Shown: positions 27,782 through 36,344 of the stretch, in pieces | Numbering within the stretch: the stretch's first letter is position 1 | How the letters are laid out: every line of letters begins with the position of its first letter | Source: Bacteroidota bacterium | Lineage (GTDB): Bacteria; Bacteroidota; Bacteroidia; Chitinophagales; Chitinophagaceae | DNA: 64,000 nucleotides | NCBI GenBank assembly: GCA_018971025.1 | Contig: JAGWVE010000004.1 | Location: 1-64,000, forward strand | Direction of reading: 5' to 3' | The notes under the pieces: generated by a model | What the model saw: only the letters and a program-made list of their open reading frames with translations | Databases searched by the model: none | What the model was told of the DNA's origin: nothing | Position numbers and translations under genes: made by a program

Positions 27782-29491
27782 ATGACGACATTTGAAGAGT
27801 TGGGAATTGACGCTAGATTGATTCAGTCAACCACAGAATTAGGGTACGTGAACCCTACAGCAATCCAAGAACAAGCGATCCCGGTTTTACTTAGTGGAAC
27901 CAAGGATTTTATTGGCTTGGCACAAACAGGAACAGGAAAGACAGCCGCATTTGGACTACCTCTATTACATATTATAGATGAAAAGGCAAAATATCCACAA
28001 GCACTTGTTGTTTGTCCTACTAGAGAACTTTGCATGCAAATTGTAAAGGAAGTTGAACTATTTAAGAAATACATGCCAGGTATTTCTGTGGTAGCCGTTT
28101 ATGGCGGTACCTCTATTGGCTTACAAATTAGAGACTTAAAAAGAGGGGTACAAATTATTGTGGCTACCCCTGGTCGATTAATTGATTTAATTGAACGTAA
28201 AGCAATCAACCTCGAACAAATTCAATATGTTGTTTTAGATGAGGCAGATGAAATGCTTAACATGGGCTTTCAGGATGATATCGAATTCATCTTAAAAAAT
28301 ACACCACAACGCGAAAGTACTTGGTTGTTTAGTGCAACCATGCCACCAGAAATTAGAAAGGTGAGCAAGCGTTACATGAAAGATCCTGTAGAAGTAACGG
28401 TTGGAAAAGTCAATACCTCTAATAAAAGTATTGACCACCAATATTATGTTACAACGGCGCAACACCGTTACCAAACCCTTAAAAGAATCATTGATTTTAA
28501 CCCGGGTATTTATGGTATCATTTTTACTAGAACTAAAATTGATGCGCAAGAAATTTCTGAGCGTTTAACCCGCGAAGGTTATGATATTGACGCATTACAT
28601 GGTGATCTTACGCAAGGACAGCGTGACAAAGTAATGGGGCAGTTTAGAGATAAAACTTTACAACTCCTAATTGCTACAGACGTTGCTGCGAGAGGGATTG
28701 ACGTACAAGGTATCACACACGTTATCAACTACGAATTACCGGATGATGTAGAAGTATATACACACCGTAGTGGTAGAACAGGACGTGCAGGACTTCAAGG
28801 TATTTGTATTTCAATTGTACACTCAAAAGAGATGTACAAGTTTAAGCAAATTGAACGCATCAACAATTCTAAGTTTTCTAAACTAGATATTCCAAGTGGT
28901 AAAGATGTTTGCCGCAAACAATTTTTCTTTTTCATGGAAAAATTATTGTCTGCAGATATTAGCCACGGCGATTATGAAACATATGTTCCTATGCTTGCCG
29001 AAAAATTTGCTGATGTAAGCAAAGAAGATGTGCTTAAGCGTGTAGCTGCTATGGAATTTGACAGGTTCTTAAAGTATTACGAAAACGCAGAAGACCTCAA
29101 CCATAGAGACAAGGGTAGACGTGAACAAAGTGATGCGCCGGATCAAGCAAGACGTAGAGATGGAAGAGACCGTGATGGTGGAAGAGGTGATAATAGAAAA
29201 GAATATGCAAGAGGTGGTGGTAATGGTTACAGCAGACTTTTTGTAAACCTTGGTACTAAAGATGGTTTTTATAAAGCAAGCTTTTTACAATTTATCCTAG
29301 ACATGAGTGATCTTAAAAAAGAAGCTCTTGGTAGAATTGACATGAAGGATATGAATTCTTGGATTGAAATCGAAAAAGGTGCCGCTAAACAAATGGTGAG
29401 TGCCCTTGATGGTAAAAACTATAAGGGTAGACGCATTCGTATGAATGATGCCGATAGTGGTGGAGAACGTAGACCAAGAAGAGGAGAATAA
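27782..29491 (+). CDS. DEAD/DEAH box RNA helicase with DbpA-type C-terminal RNA-binding domain
   Basis: AQTGTGKTAAFGLPLL, PTRELCMQ, VLDEADEML, SATMPPE, HRSGRTGRAG; RG-rich linker; C-term RLFVNLGTKDGFYKASFLQFILDMSDL...GRRIRMNDAD. Confidence 0.9.
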   Translation: MTTFEELGIDARLIQSTTELGYVNPTAIQEQAIPVLLSGTKDFIGLAQTGTGKTAAFGLPLLHIIDEKAKYPQALVVCPTRELCMQIVKEVELFKKYMPGISVVAVYGGTSIGLQIRDLKRGVQIIVATPGRLIDLIERKAINLEQIQYVVLDEADEMLNMGFQDDIEFILKNTPQRESTWLFSATMPPEIRKVSKRYMKDPVEVTVGKVNTSNKSIDHQYYVTTAQHRYQTLKRIIDFNPGIYGIIFTRTKIDAQEISERLTREGYDIDALHGDLTQGQRDKVMGQFRDKTLQLLIATDVAARGIDVQGITHVINYELPDDVEVYTHRSGRTGRAGLQGICISIVHSKEMYKFKQIERINNSKFSKLDIPSGKDVCRKQFFFFMEKLLSADISHGDYETYVPMLAEKFADVSKEDVLKRVAAMEFDRFLKYYENAEDLNHRDKGRREQSDAPDQARRRDGRDRDGGRGDNRKEYARGGGNGYSRLFVNLGTKDGFYKASFLQFILDMSDLKKEALGRIDMKDMNSWIEIEKGAAKQMVSALDGKNYKGRRIRMNDADSGGERRPRRGE

Positions 29492-29516
29492 TTTTTAATA
29501 CTGGTTAAATATTTTT

Positions 29517-30602
29517 ATGGAACAAGCAATCGAAACAAAAACAGGAGTGGAAGCGCTTCTACAAAAAAGACCCTTAATTATTTCTGGCCCCTGCAGTGCA
29601 GAAACAGAAGAACAAGTAATTCAAACAGCTACAAGACTGGCAGCTACTGGTAAAGTAGATATATTACGTGCTGGTATTTGGAAGCCACGTACGCGTCCAG
29701 GTAGTTTTGAAGGTATTGGTACCAAAGGGTTGCCTTGGTTACAGCAAGCAAAAAAAGCATCTGGTTTACCTGTTGCGATTGAAGTTGCTACTGCTAAACA
29801 AGTAGAAGATGCACTCCATTTTGGTGTTGATGTTTTATGGATTGGTGCTAGAACCACCGTAAATCCATTTAGTGTGCAAGATGTTGCGGATGCACTTAAG
29901 GGAGCAGATGTTCCTGTATTAATTAAAAACCCAATCAATCCAGATTTAGAATTATGGATTGGTGCTGTAGAGCGCGTTGCTAATGCAGGCATTAAAAATA
30001 TTGGTTTAATCCATAGAGGCTTTAGTTCTTATGGTAATACCGAATATAGAAATGCGCCGATGTGGCATTTGGCTATCGAAATGAAACGCCGTAATCCAGG
30101 TATGTTGCTCATTAATGACCCTTCACATATTTGTGGTAGAAGAGATATTTTATTAGACGTTGCTCAAAAAGCAATTGACTTAGATTTTGATGGTTTAATC
30201 ATCGAAAGCCATATCGATCCTGACAATGCTTGGAGTGATGCGAAGCAACAAATTACACCAGAGCGTTTAGGTGAAATGATTGGTTCTATTGTATGGAGAA
30301 CCGAAGAAATTGATTCTGAAGAACTACACGCAGTAATGGAAAAAATGCGTCAGCAAATTAACCAGCTTGATGATGAATTGCTTCAACTGATTGGTCAACG
30401 TATGAAAGTAGCTGATAAAATTGGTCAGTACAAAAAAGACAATAACATCACCATTTTACAAACCAATAGATGGAATGCTATTTTAGAGCGTGCCTACGAA
30501 AGAGGCGAGAAACTTGGTTTAAGCAAAGAATTTATTACAAAGTATTTTGATGCGGTGCATATGGAAAGTATCAACCACCAAAACAAAATCATGAATTCCT
30601 AG
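29517..30602 (+). CDS. bifunctional 3-deoxy-7-phosphoheptulonate synthase / chorismate mutase
   Basis: RPLIISGPCSAETEEQV; DILRAGIWKPRTRPGSFEGIG; C-terminal MRQQINQLDDELLQLIGQRMKVADKIGQYK chorismate mutase helix. Confidence 0.92.
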   Translation: MEQAIETKTGVEALLQKRPLIISGPCSAETEEQVIQTATRLAATGKVDILRAGIWKPRTRPGSFEGIGTKGLPWLQQAKKASGLPVAIEVATAKQVEDALHFGVDVLWIGARTTVNPFSVQDVADALKGADVPVLIKNPINPDLELWIGAVERVANAGIKNIGLIHRGFSSYGNTEYRNAPMWHLAIEMKRRNPGMLLINDPSHICGRRDILLDVAQKAIDLDFDGLIIESHIDPDNAWSDAKQQITPERLGEMIGSIVWRTEEIDSEELHAVMEKMRQQINQLDDELLQLIGQRMKVADKIGQYKKDNNITILQTNRWNAILERAYERGEKLGLSKEFITKYFDAVHMESINHQNKIMNS

Positions 30603-30605
30603 TTG

Positions 30606-31625
30606 ATGAAAAAAAAGGTTTTTCATTTTTCAGGTAAACCTGTTAACTATTATTTTGATGCTTCTTTTGATGCGTTAAAAAACATTGTGCCCATAGCATC
30701 ATCTGTAATTATTACAGATGAAAATGTATTTGAAGCCCATAAAAAAAAGTTTAAGGGCTGGGCTACCATTGTATTAAAACCTGGTGAGCAGTATAAGGTA
30801 CAGCAAACCGTTGATGTAGTTATTGATAGGCTCATTGAACTTGGGGCCGATCGTCAATCTACTTTAATTGGTGTTGGCGGCGGTGTCATTACGGATATTA
30901 CAGGATATGTAGCAAGTATTTACATGCGCGGTATAGCGGTAGGTTTTGTGCCTACTTCTTTACTTGCCATGGTAGATGCTTCTATTGGTGGAAAAAACGG
31001 TATTGATGTTGGTGTATACAAAAACATGGTGGGCATTATTCGCCAACCTAGTTTTTTACTCTTTGATACCAGCTTTTTAAAATCCTTACCATTATCCGAA
31101 TGGCAAAATGGTTTTGCAGAAATTATTAAGCATGGTGCAATTAAAGATGCTACATTAATTAAACAATTGCAATCGAATTCGCTAGCTAAGTATAAAAAAG
31201 ACTTTGCATTAACAGCAAAACTAGTGGAGCGAAATGTAATGATAAAAACCAAAGTGGTACTTGCTGATGAATTTGAAAAGGCAGATCGTAAACTTTTAAA
31301 CTTTGGTCATACCCTTGGGCATGCGCTAGAAAATACATACGAGTTAAGCCATGGACAGGCCATTAGTATTGGCATGACATATGCTGCTGTGATAGCCGAA
31401 CAATTGATACAATTTAAAGGCAGAGATACACTCGTTGCACTTTTGGAAAAGTATGGGTTACCAACCTATGCTTCTTTTAACATTGCTAAAGCTATTTCTA
31501 TTTTGCAAAAGGATAAGAAAAAAACAAAAGATGCAGTGCATTATATTTTGTTAGAAAAAATAGGTAAAGGTGTTATTCAAACCATTCCATTTGTAACACT
31601 TGAAAAAATATTTAAAGGCATTTAG
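30606..31625 (+). CDS. aroB: 3-dehydroquinate synthase
   Basis: LIGVGGGVITDITGYVASIYMRG; KNMVGIIRQP; NFGHTLGHALE. Confidence 0.92.
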   Translation: MKKKVFHFSGKPVNYYFDASFDALKNIVPIASSVIITDENVFEAHKKKFKGWATIVLKPGEQYKVQQTVDVVIDRLIELGADRQSTLIGVGGGVITDITGYVASIYMRGIAVGFVPTSLLAMVDASIGGKNGIDVGVYKNMVGIIRQPSFLLFDTSFLKSLPLSEWQNGFAEIIKHGAIKDATLIKQLQSNSLAKYKKDFALTAKLVERNVMIKTKVVLADEFEKADRKLLNFGHTLGHALENTYELSHGQAISIGMTYAAVIAEQLIQFKGRDTLVALLEKYGLPTYASFNIAKAISILQKDKKKTKDAVHYILLEKIGKGVIQTIPFVTLEKIFKGI

Positions 31626-31627
31626 GT

Positions 31628-32905
31628 ATGATAAAAGCACGCGTAACGCCTTCAACAATTACGGGTACCATTACTGCACCTGCTAGCAAAAGTAGCATGC
31701 AGCGTGCTTGTGCGGCCTCTTTAATCAGAAAAGGCGAGACAATTATTAAAAATCCAGGCGTAAGTAATGATGACTTGGCAGCAATTGATGTTATTCAAAA
31801 ACTTGGTGCCGTTGTTACCACACTTGATAATGGAGATTTACATATTATATCAGGTGGCGTAAACCCTGCAAGTAATACCATTAATTGCGGAGAGAGTGGT
31901 CTTGGAATTCGAATGTTTACACCCATTACTGCTTTAAGTAGTGATCCAATAACCATAACTGGGATGGGTAGTTTAACTACAAGGCCCATGCATTTCTTTG
32001 ATGAAATATTACCACAAATAGGTGTATCTATTACATCTGATGCTGGTAAATTGCCATTGCACATTCAAGGGCCTATTAAGCCTCAAAATATTACGGTAGA
32101 TGGATCCCTTAGTTCTCAGTTTTTAACTGGGCTGTTAATGGCTTACGGTGGTGCAGGTGCAAGTGATTGTACCATTACTGTATCCAATCTAAAAAGCAAA
32201 CCCTACATAGATCTTACACTTGCTGTCATGCAGCATTTTGGTTGGAACGTTTCATGTATCAATCATGAACAATTTGTTTTTTCGGCACCTAACAATGCGC
32301 TAGATCATTCAACGATTACGTATCAGGTAGAAGGGGATTGGAGTGGTGCATCTTTTTTACTAGTGGCTGGTGCAATAGCTGGAGGCATTGTTGTAGAAGG
32401 GTTAGATCCTTTTTCTACGCAAGCAGATAAAGCTGTATTACAAGCTTTAATTGATTGTGGTTGTCAAATTTCTATTCAACCTACAAAAATTGAAATTGCG
32501 CCACTGCCTTTAAAAGCATTTCATTTTAATGCCACCGATTGTCCCGATTTATTTCCGCCACTTGTTGCACTTGCATCTTTTTGTGAAGGTAAAACGGTGA
32601 TAGAAGGTGTGGGTAGACTTGCCCACAAGGAAAGTGATAGAGCGCTTACTTTGCAAGAAGAGTTTGGAAAATTAGGCGTGTCGATTGTATTGCAAGACGA
32701 TCTTATGATTATTGAAGGCGGAAAGGGTGTACGTGGTGGTATTGTTCATTCGAGACACGATCACCGCATTGCGATGGCATGTGCTGTTGCTGCATTAAAA
32801 GCAAATGGTGTTGTTGAAATTGAAGATGCTGATGCGATTAATAAATCGTACCCAAATTTTTACAAAGACCTTTCGTATCTTACTGCTACCGTTGATTACA
32901 AATAA
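31628..32905 (+). CDS. aroA: 3-phosphoshikimate 1-carboxyvinyltransferase (EPSP synthase)
   Basis: APASKSSMQRACAAS; GESGLGIRMFTPI; DGSLSSQFLTGLLMA; KESDRALTLQEEF; RHDHRIAMACAVA. Confidence 0.92.
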   Translation: MIKARVTPSTITGTITAPASKSSMQRACAASLIRKGETIIKNPGVSNDDLAAIDVIQKLGAVVTTLDNGDLHIISGGVNPASNTINCGESGLGIRMFTPITALSSDPITITGMGSLTTRPMHFFDEILPQIGVSITSDAGKLPLHIQGPIKPQNITVDGSLSSQFLTGLLMAYGGAGASDCTITVSNLKSKPYIDLTLAVMQHFGWNVSCINHEQFVFSAPNNALDHSTITYQVEGDWSGASFLLVAGAIAGGIVVEGLDPFSTQADKAVLQALIDCGCQISIQPTKIEIAPLPLKAFHFNATDCPDLFPPLVALASFCEGKTVIEGVGRLAHKESDRALTLQEEFGKLGVSIVLQDDLMIIEGGKGVRGGIVHSRHDHRIAMACAVAALKANGVVEIEDADAINKSYPNFYKDLSYLTATVDYK

Positions 32906-32929
32906 CCGCTAGTAATAAATTTTATACCC

Positions 32930-33937
32930 ATGAACACATTTGGACATTTATTTCGAGTACATATTTTTGGCGAATCACATGGTGCTTGTGTTGGCATCAC
33001 AATTGATGGTTGTCCTGCAGGATTGCCATTACAAGAATCAGATTTCTTAGAAGATACCGAAAGAAGAAAAGGAGGTGTTCAAAAAGGTACCACACCGCGT
33101 AAAGAGGATGACTTACCTATTTTTAAATCAGGTATTTTTAAAGGCTTTACTACTGGTGCTCCCATTACTATTTTATTTGAAAACAACAATACAAGATCCG
33201 AAGATTACGATAAGCACCGCGAAGTTCCGCGTCCTGGTCACGCCGATTTTACAGCGCATGCAAAATATGGTGGCTTTGAAGACTACAGAGGTGGTGGACA
33301 TTTTAGTGGACGATTAACAGTATGCTTAGTAGCTGCTGGCGTGATTGCAAAAAAATTATTGGCAACAACGAATGCTATTAAAGTTCATTCAACCATTCTA
33401 GAAATAGGCGGTGAAACAGATTTGGAAAAAGGTTTACAAGTAGCTATTGATGCAAAAGATAGCATTGGTGGTATTGTTGATTGTACAGCTTCCAATTTGC
33501 CCGTTGGCTTAGGAGAACATTTCTTTGATTCATTAGAGTCTGTGTTATCGCATGCGGTATTTTCTATTCCTGCCGTTCGAGGGATCGAGTTTGGAACAGG
33601 TTTTGCAGCTGCAAAAATGTTTGGCGTAAACCATAATGACGCCATTATGGATGCATCTGGAAAAACAAGTACCAATCATGCTGGTGGAATTGTAGGAGGT
33701 ATTTCCAATGGCAACAACCTTTATTTTAAAATTGCCATTAAACCAACCGCTTCAACCCCAAAAGAGCAGCAAAGCTGGAATTGGGAGCGCAATATTGTAG
33801 AACCATTTTCCGTTAAAGGAAGGCATGATTTGTGCATTGCACTAAGGGTGCCTGTTGTTTTGGAAGCGGTAACTGCTATGGTTTTAGCGGATATGATGCT
33901 TCGAGCGCAAAAAATGCCACTTATAATAAAGGATTAA
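32930..33937 (+). CDS. aroC: chorismate synthase
   Basis: FRVHIFGESHGACVGITIDGCPAGL; RPGHADFTAHAKYG; RGGGHFSGRLT. Confidence 0.95.
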   Translation: MNTFGHLFRVHIFGESHGACVGITIDGCPAGLPLQESDFLEDTERRKGGVQKGTTPRKEDDLPIFKSGIFKGFTTGAPITILFENNNTRSEDYDKHREVPRPGHADFTAHAKYGGFEDYRGGGHFSGRLTVCLVAAGVIAKKLLATTNAIKVHSTILEIGGETDLEKGLQVAIDAKDSIGGIVDCTASNLPVGLGEHFFDSLESVLSHAVFSIPAVRGIEFGTGFAAAKMFGVNHNDAIMDASGKTSTNHAGGIVGGISNGNNLYFKIAIKPTASTPKEQQSWNWERNIVEPFSVKGRHDLCIALRVPVVLEAVTAMVLADMMLRAQKMPLIIKD

Positions 33938-33941
33938 ACCT

Positions 33942-34247
33942 ATGGATTCTAACTATATCTACCATATTACTACTGCCGCCGCTTGGTCAAAAGCTCAAGA
34001 AGTTGGTGAATATATTGCCGATAGTTTAGCCATTGAAGGCTTTATTCATTGCAGTGCTGAAGCGCAAGTAGAAGGCGTTTTAGAAAGATATTATAAAGGT
34101 CAAACCAATTTAGTTAAACTGACCATCGATAAATCTAAGGTAACCCATCCACTTATTTATGAATTAGCCGGTTCAATAAATGAGGTTTTCCCGCACATAC
34201 ATGGACCTATTAACTTATCTTCCGTAGTATTAGTAGAAGATATCTAA
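33942..34247 (+). CDS. DUF952 family protein
   Basis: IYHITTAAAWSKAQEVGEYIADSLAIEGFIHCSAEAQVEGVLERYYKGQ. Confidence 0.85.
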   Translation: MDSNYIYHITTAAAWSKAQEVGEYIADSLAIEGFIHCSAEAQVEGVLERYYKGQTNLVKLTIDKSKVTHPLIYELAGSINEVFPHIHGPINLSSVVLVEDI

Positions 34248-34360
34248 ATTATTGGTTTACATAATATTGTAAAGCTTTTTTGTTATTTTAATTGAATCGA
34301 TTACGGCTTCTTTCTATAATTTATTAGCGTTTACCAGTTACAGTTTGTATTTTTAAGTAG

Positions 34361-34810
34361 ATGATTAAACGTATCCTGCATATCTTTTTGTTGACTGTCA
34401 CCACATTCGTATTTGCTAATGCAAATGCCCAGGTTGATTCTACTGATGCGTTATCGATAGTTACGTTTAACGAAATCCAGTACAAGGTTGTTGGAAAAGT
34501 CAAAAAAGGGAAGGCTAGTTTTTATAGCTTAAAGTTTGAGGGTCGAAAAACAGCCACTGGTAATAAATTTAGTCATCAAAATTATACCGCTGCGAGTAAC
34601 ACCTTTCCCTTAGGCACGCTCGTTTTAGTTACCAATCCCAAAAACAAACAGTTTGTTGTTGTCAAAATCAATGATAGAATGAGCAAATCCATGTCCAAAA
34701 AGGGTAGAATTGTGGATCTTACTAGTTTGGCAGCTAAAGAATTAGGTATTTTTAAGCTTGGAATTGGGTCTGTTTGGGTTCAAAAAGTGGTAAAAAAGGC
34801 TGATAAGTAG
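34361..34810 (+). CDS. RlpA-like septal ring lytic transglycosylase/double-psi beta-barrel protein
   Basis: GKASFYSLKFEGRKTATGNKFSHQNYTAASNTFPLGTLVLVTN; VKINDRM. Confidence 0.85.
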   Translation: MIKRILHIFLLTVTTFVFANANAQVDSTDALSIVTFNEIQYKVVGKVKKGKASFYSLKFEGRKTATGNKFSHQNYTAASNTFPLGTLVLVTNPKNKQFVVVKINDRMSKSMSKKGRIVDLTSLAAKELGIFKLGIGSVWVQKVVKKADK

Positions 34811-34882
34811 TTTTTACACCGATTGGGGTAAATTAATACCTTAGTTTTTGATTAAATTTTTCTCAAAATCAGTTTCAGCTTG

Positions 34883-34890
34883 TATTTTTG
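34883..34890 (+). promoter_or_regulatory. candidate -7 promoter element (TAnnTTTG) for the ompA-like gene
   Basis: TATTTTTG 23 nt before ATG 34914; no obvious -33 TTTG. Confidence 0.35.
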
Positions 34891-34913
34891 CAATAATTAA
34901 TAAAAAACTGTTT

Positions 34914-36278
34914 ATGAAGAAATTTCTCTTTTCTTTAATCGTGATTGGTATGGCTGTTTCTGCATCTGCACAAACAACTCCAATCAGTTATAAAAAAAGA
35001 CCATCATTAGGATTTCATTTCCTTTTGCAAGACATGACTACTGCCGAGTTAATTGGTAAAAATTCAATGTCTTCTGTATTAACAAACAACCAATGGACTA
35101 AAATTAGAGATTTAGATCCTGGTATGTCTTTTCAATACGTAGAAGGTCTTACAGACTATATTGATGTTCAAGTTTCACTTGGTGCTTCTTTTGTTAGATA
35201 TCCTTTTTATGCTAAATCTGGTGTTCCAGTTCCTGCTACTAAAAAGTTATTATTAGAAACAGATGCTGCCCTAAATATCAAATTGTTAAAGGACAATCAC
35301 TTTATGGTTCCTTACCTAACATTTGGTGTTGGTGCTTCCATGTATGGTGGTACTCATTTTGCGGCTTATGCGCCAGCAGGTATGGGTTTCCAATTTAACT
35401 TAGGAAATGATAATTTCTTAACTACAAATTTTGTGTACAAAGCTTCTATGTCTTCTTTAGCAGTTAATCATATTGCTTACAATATTGGTATCGTTTCTCC
35501 TTTTAAGGATAGACCAGAGCCTGTTAAAGTAACACCTCCACCACCACCGCCTCCAGCTCCAGAAAAAGATTCTGACAACGATGGTATTGTTGATAGTAAA
35601 GACAAATGTCCTACTGTAGCAGGTGTTGCAAAATACGATGGTTGTCCAGTTCCTGATACTGACAACGATGGTGTGAATGATGAAAATGACAAATGCCCAA
35701 CTGTAAAAGGTTTAGCTAAATACCAAGGTTGTCCTATTCCTGATACTGATAAAGATGGTATCAATGATGAAGAAGACAAATGTCCAACAGTAGCTGGTGT
35801 TGCTCGTTACCAAGGTTGTCCAGTACCTGATACAGACAATGATGGTGTTAATGACGAAGAAGATAAGTGTCCTACACTTGCTGGTGTTAAAGAAAACAAT
35901 GGTTGTCCTGCAATCAAGCAAGAAGTTTCAAAAGCTGTTGCTGATGGTGCTAAAAAAATCACATTTGCAACTGGAAGTGCTAAATTGGCTTCAAGTTCTT
36001 TCAAAGGGTTAAATAAAGTAGCTAAAGCGTTAAATGACGATGCTAACTTAAAATTATCTATCGAAGGACATTGTGATAACACAGGTTCTGATGCAGTAAA
36101 CGATCCATTATCTGAAAACCGTGCTAAGAGCGTTCAAACATACCTTACTTCAAAAGGTAAAGTAGATGCTGCTAAAATTAGCGTTGCTGGTTTTGGTTCT
36201 AAGCAACCTATTGCTGATAATAAAACTGCAAAAGGTCGTACCGCTAATAGAAGAGTAGAATTGAAATTGAAATACTAA
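34914..36278 (+). CDS. OmpA family outer membrane protein with thrombospondin type-3 repeats
   Basis: Signal peptide MKKFLFSLIVIGMAVSASAQ; poly-Pro linker; TSP3 repeats; C-terminal OmpA motif LSIEGHCDNTGSDAVNDPLSENRAKSVQTYL. Confidence 0.9.
   Translation: MKKFLFSLIVIGMAVSASAQTTPISYKKRPSLGFHFLLQDMTTAELIGKNSMSSVLTNNQWTKIRDLDPGMSFQYVEGLTDYIDVQVSLGASFVRYPFYAKSGVPVPATKKLLLETDAALNIKLLKDNHFMVPYLTFGVGASMYGGTHFAAYAPAGMGFQFNLGNDNFLTTNFVYKASMSSLAVNHIAYNIGIVSPFKDRPEPVKVTPPPPPPPAPEKDSDNDGIVDSKDKCPTVAGVAKYDGCPVPDTDNDGVNDENDKCPTVKGLAKYQGCPIPDTDKDGINDEEDKCPTVAGVARYQGCPVPDTDNDGVNDEEDKCPTLAGVKENNGCPAIKQEVSKAVADGAKKITFATGSAKLASSSFKGLNKVAKALNDDANLKLSIEGHCDNTGSDAVNDPLSENRAKSVQTYLTSKGKVDAAKISVAGFGSKQPIADNKTAKGRTANRRVELKLKY
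35568..35911 (+). repeat. four tandem TSP3-type repeats within the OmpA-like CDS
   Basis: D(N/K)DG(V/I)(N/V)D..DKCPT(V/L)(A/K)G(V/L)..Y.GCP(V/I)PDT repeated four times. Confidence 0.85.
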
Positions 36279-36300
36279 TACGTATTTTACAATAGATATT

Positions 36301-36334
36301 AAAAGAGCTGCCTTACGGCAGCTCTTTTTTTTTG
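36301..36334 (+). terminator. intrinsic terminator after the ompA-like gene
   Basis: AAAAGAGCTGCC-ttac-GGCAGCTCTTTT plus T-run. Confidence 0.88.
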
Positions 36335-36344
36335 TCAAAATTTT

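Noticed and set aside
35568-35911. Tandem repeat considered as possible CRISPR-like or satellite array
   Set aside because: Repeats are in frame, encode calcium-binding TSP3 units between the barrel and OmpA domain, and diverge at synonymous positions; ordinary protein repeat.
35477-36082. Several minus-strand ORFs (35477-35779, 35712-35921, 35807-36082) opposite the OmpA-like gene
   Set aside because: Their repetitive peptides mirror the TSP3 repeats of the sense gene; artefacts of codon repetition.
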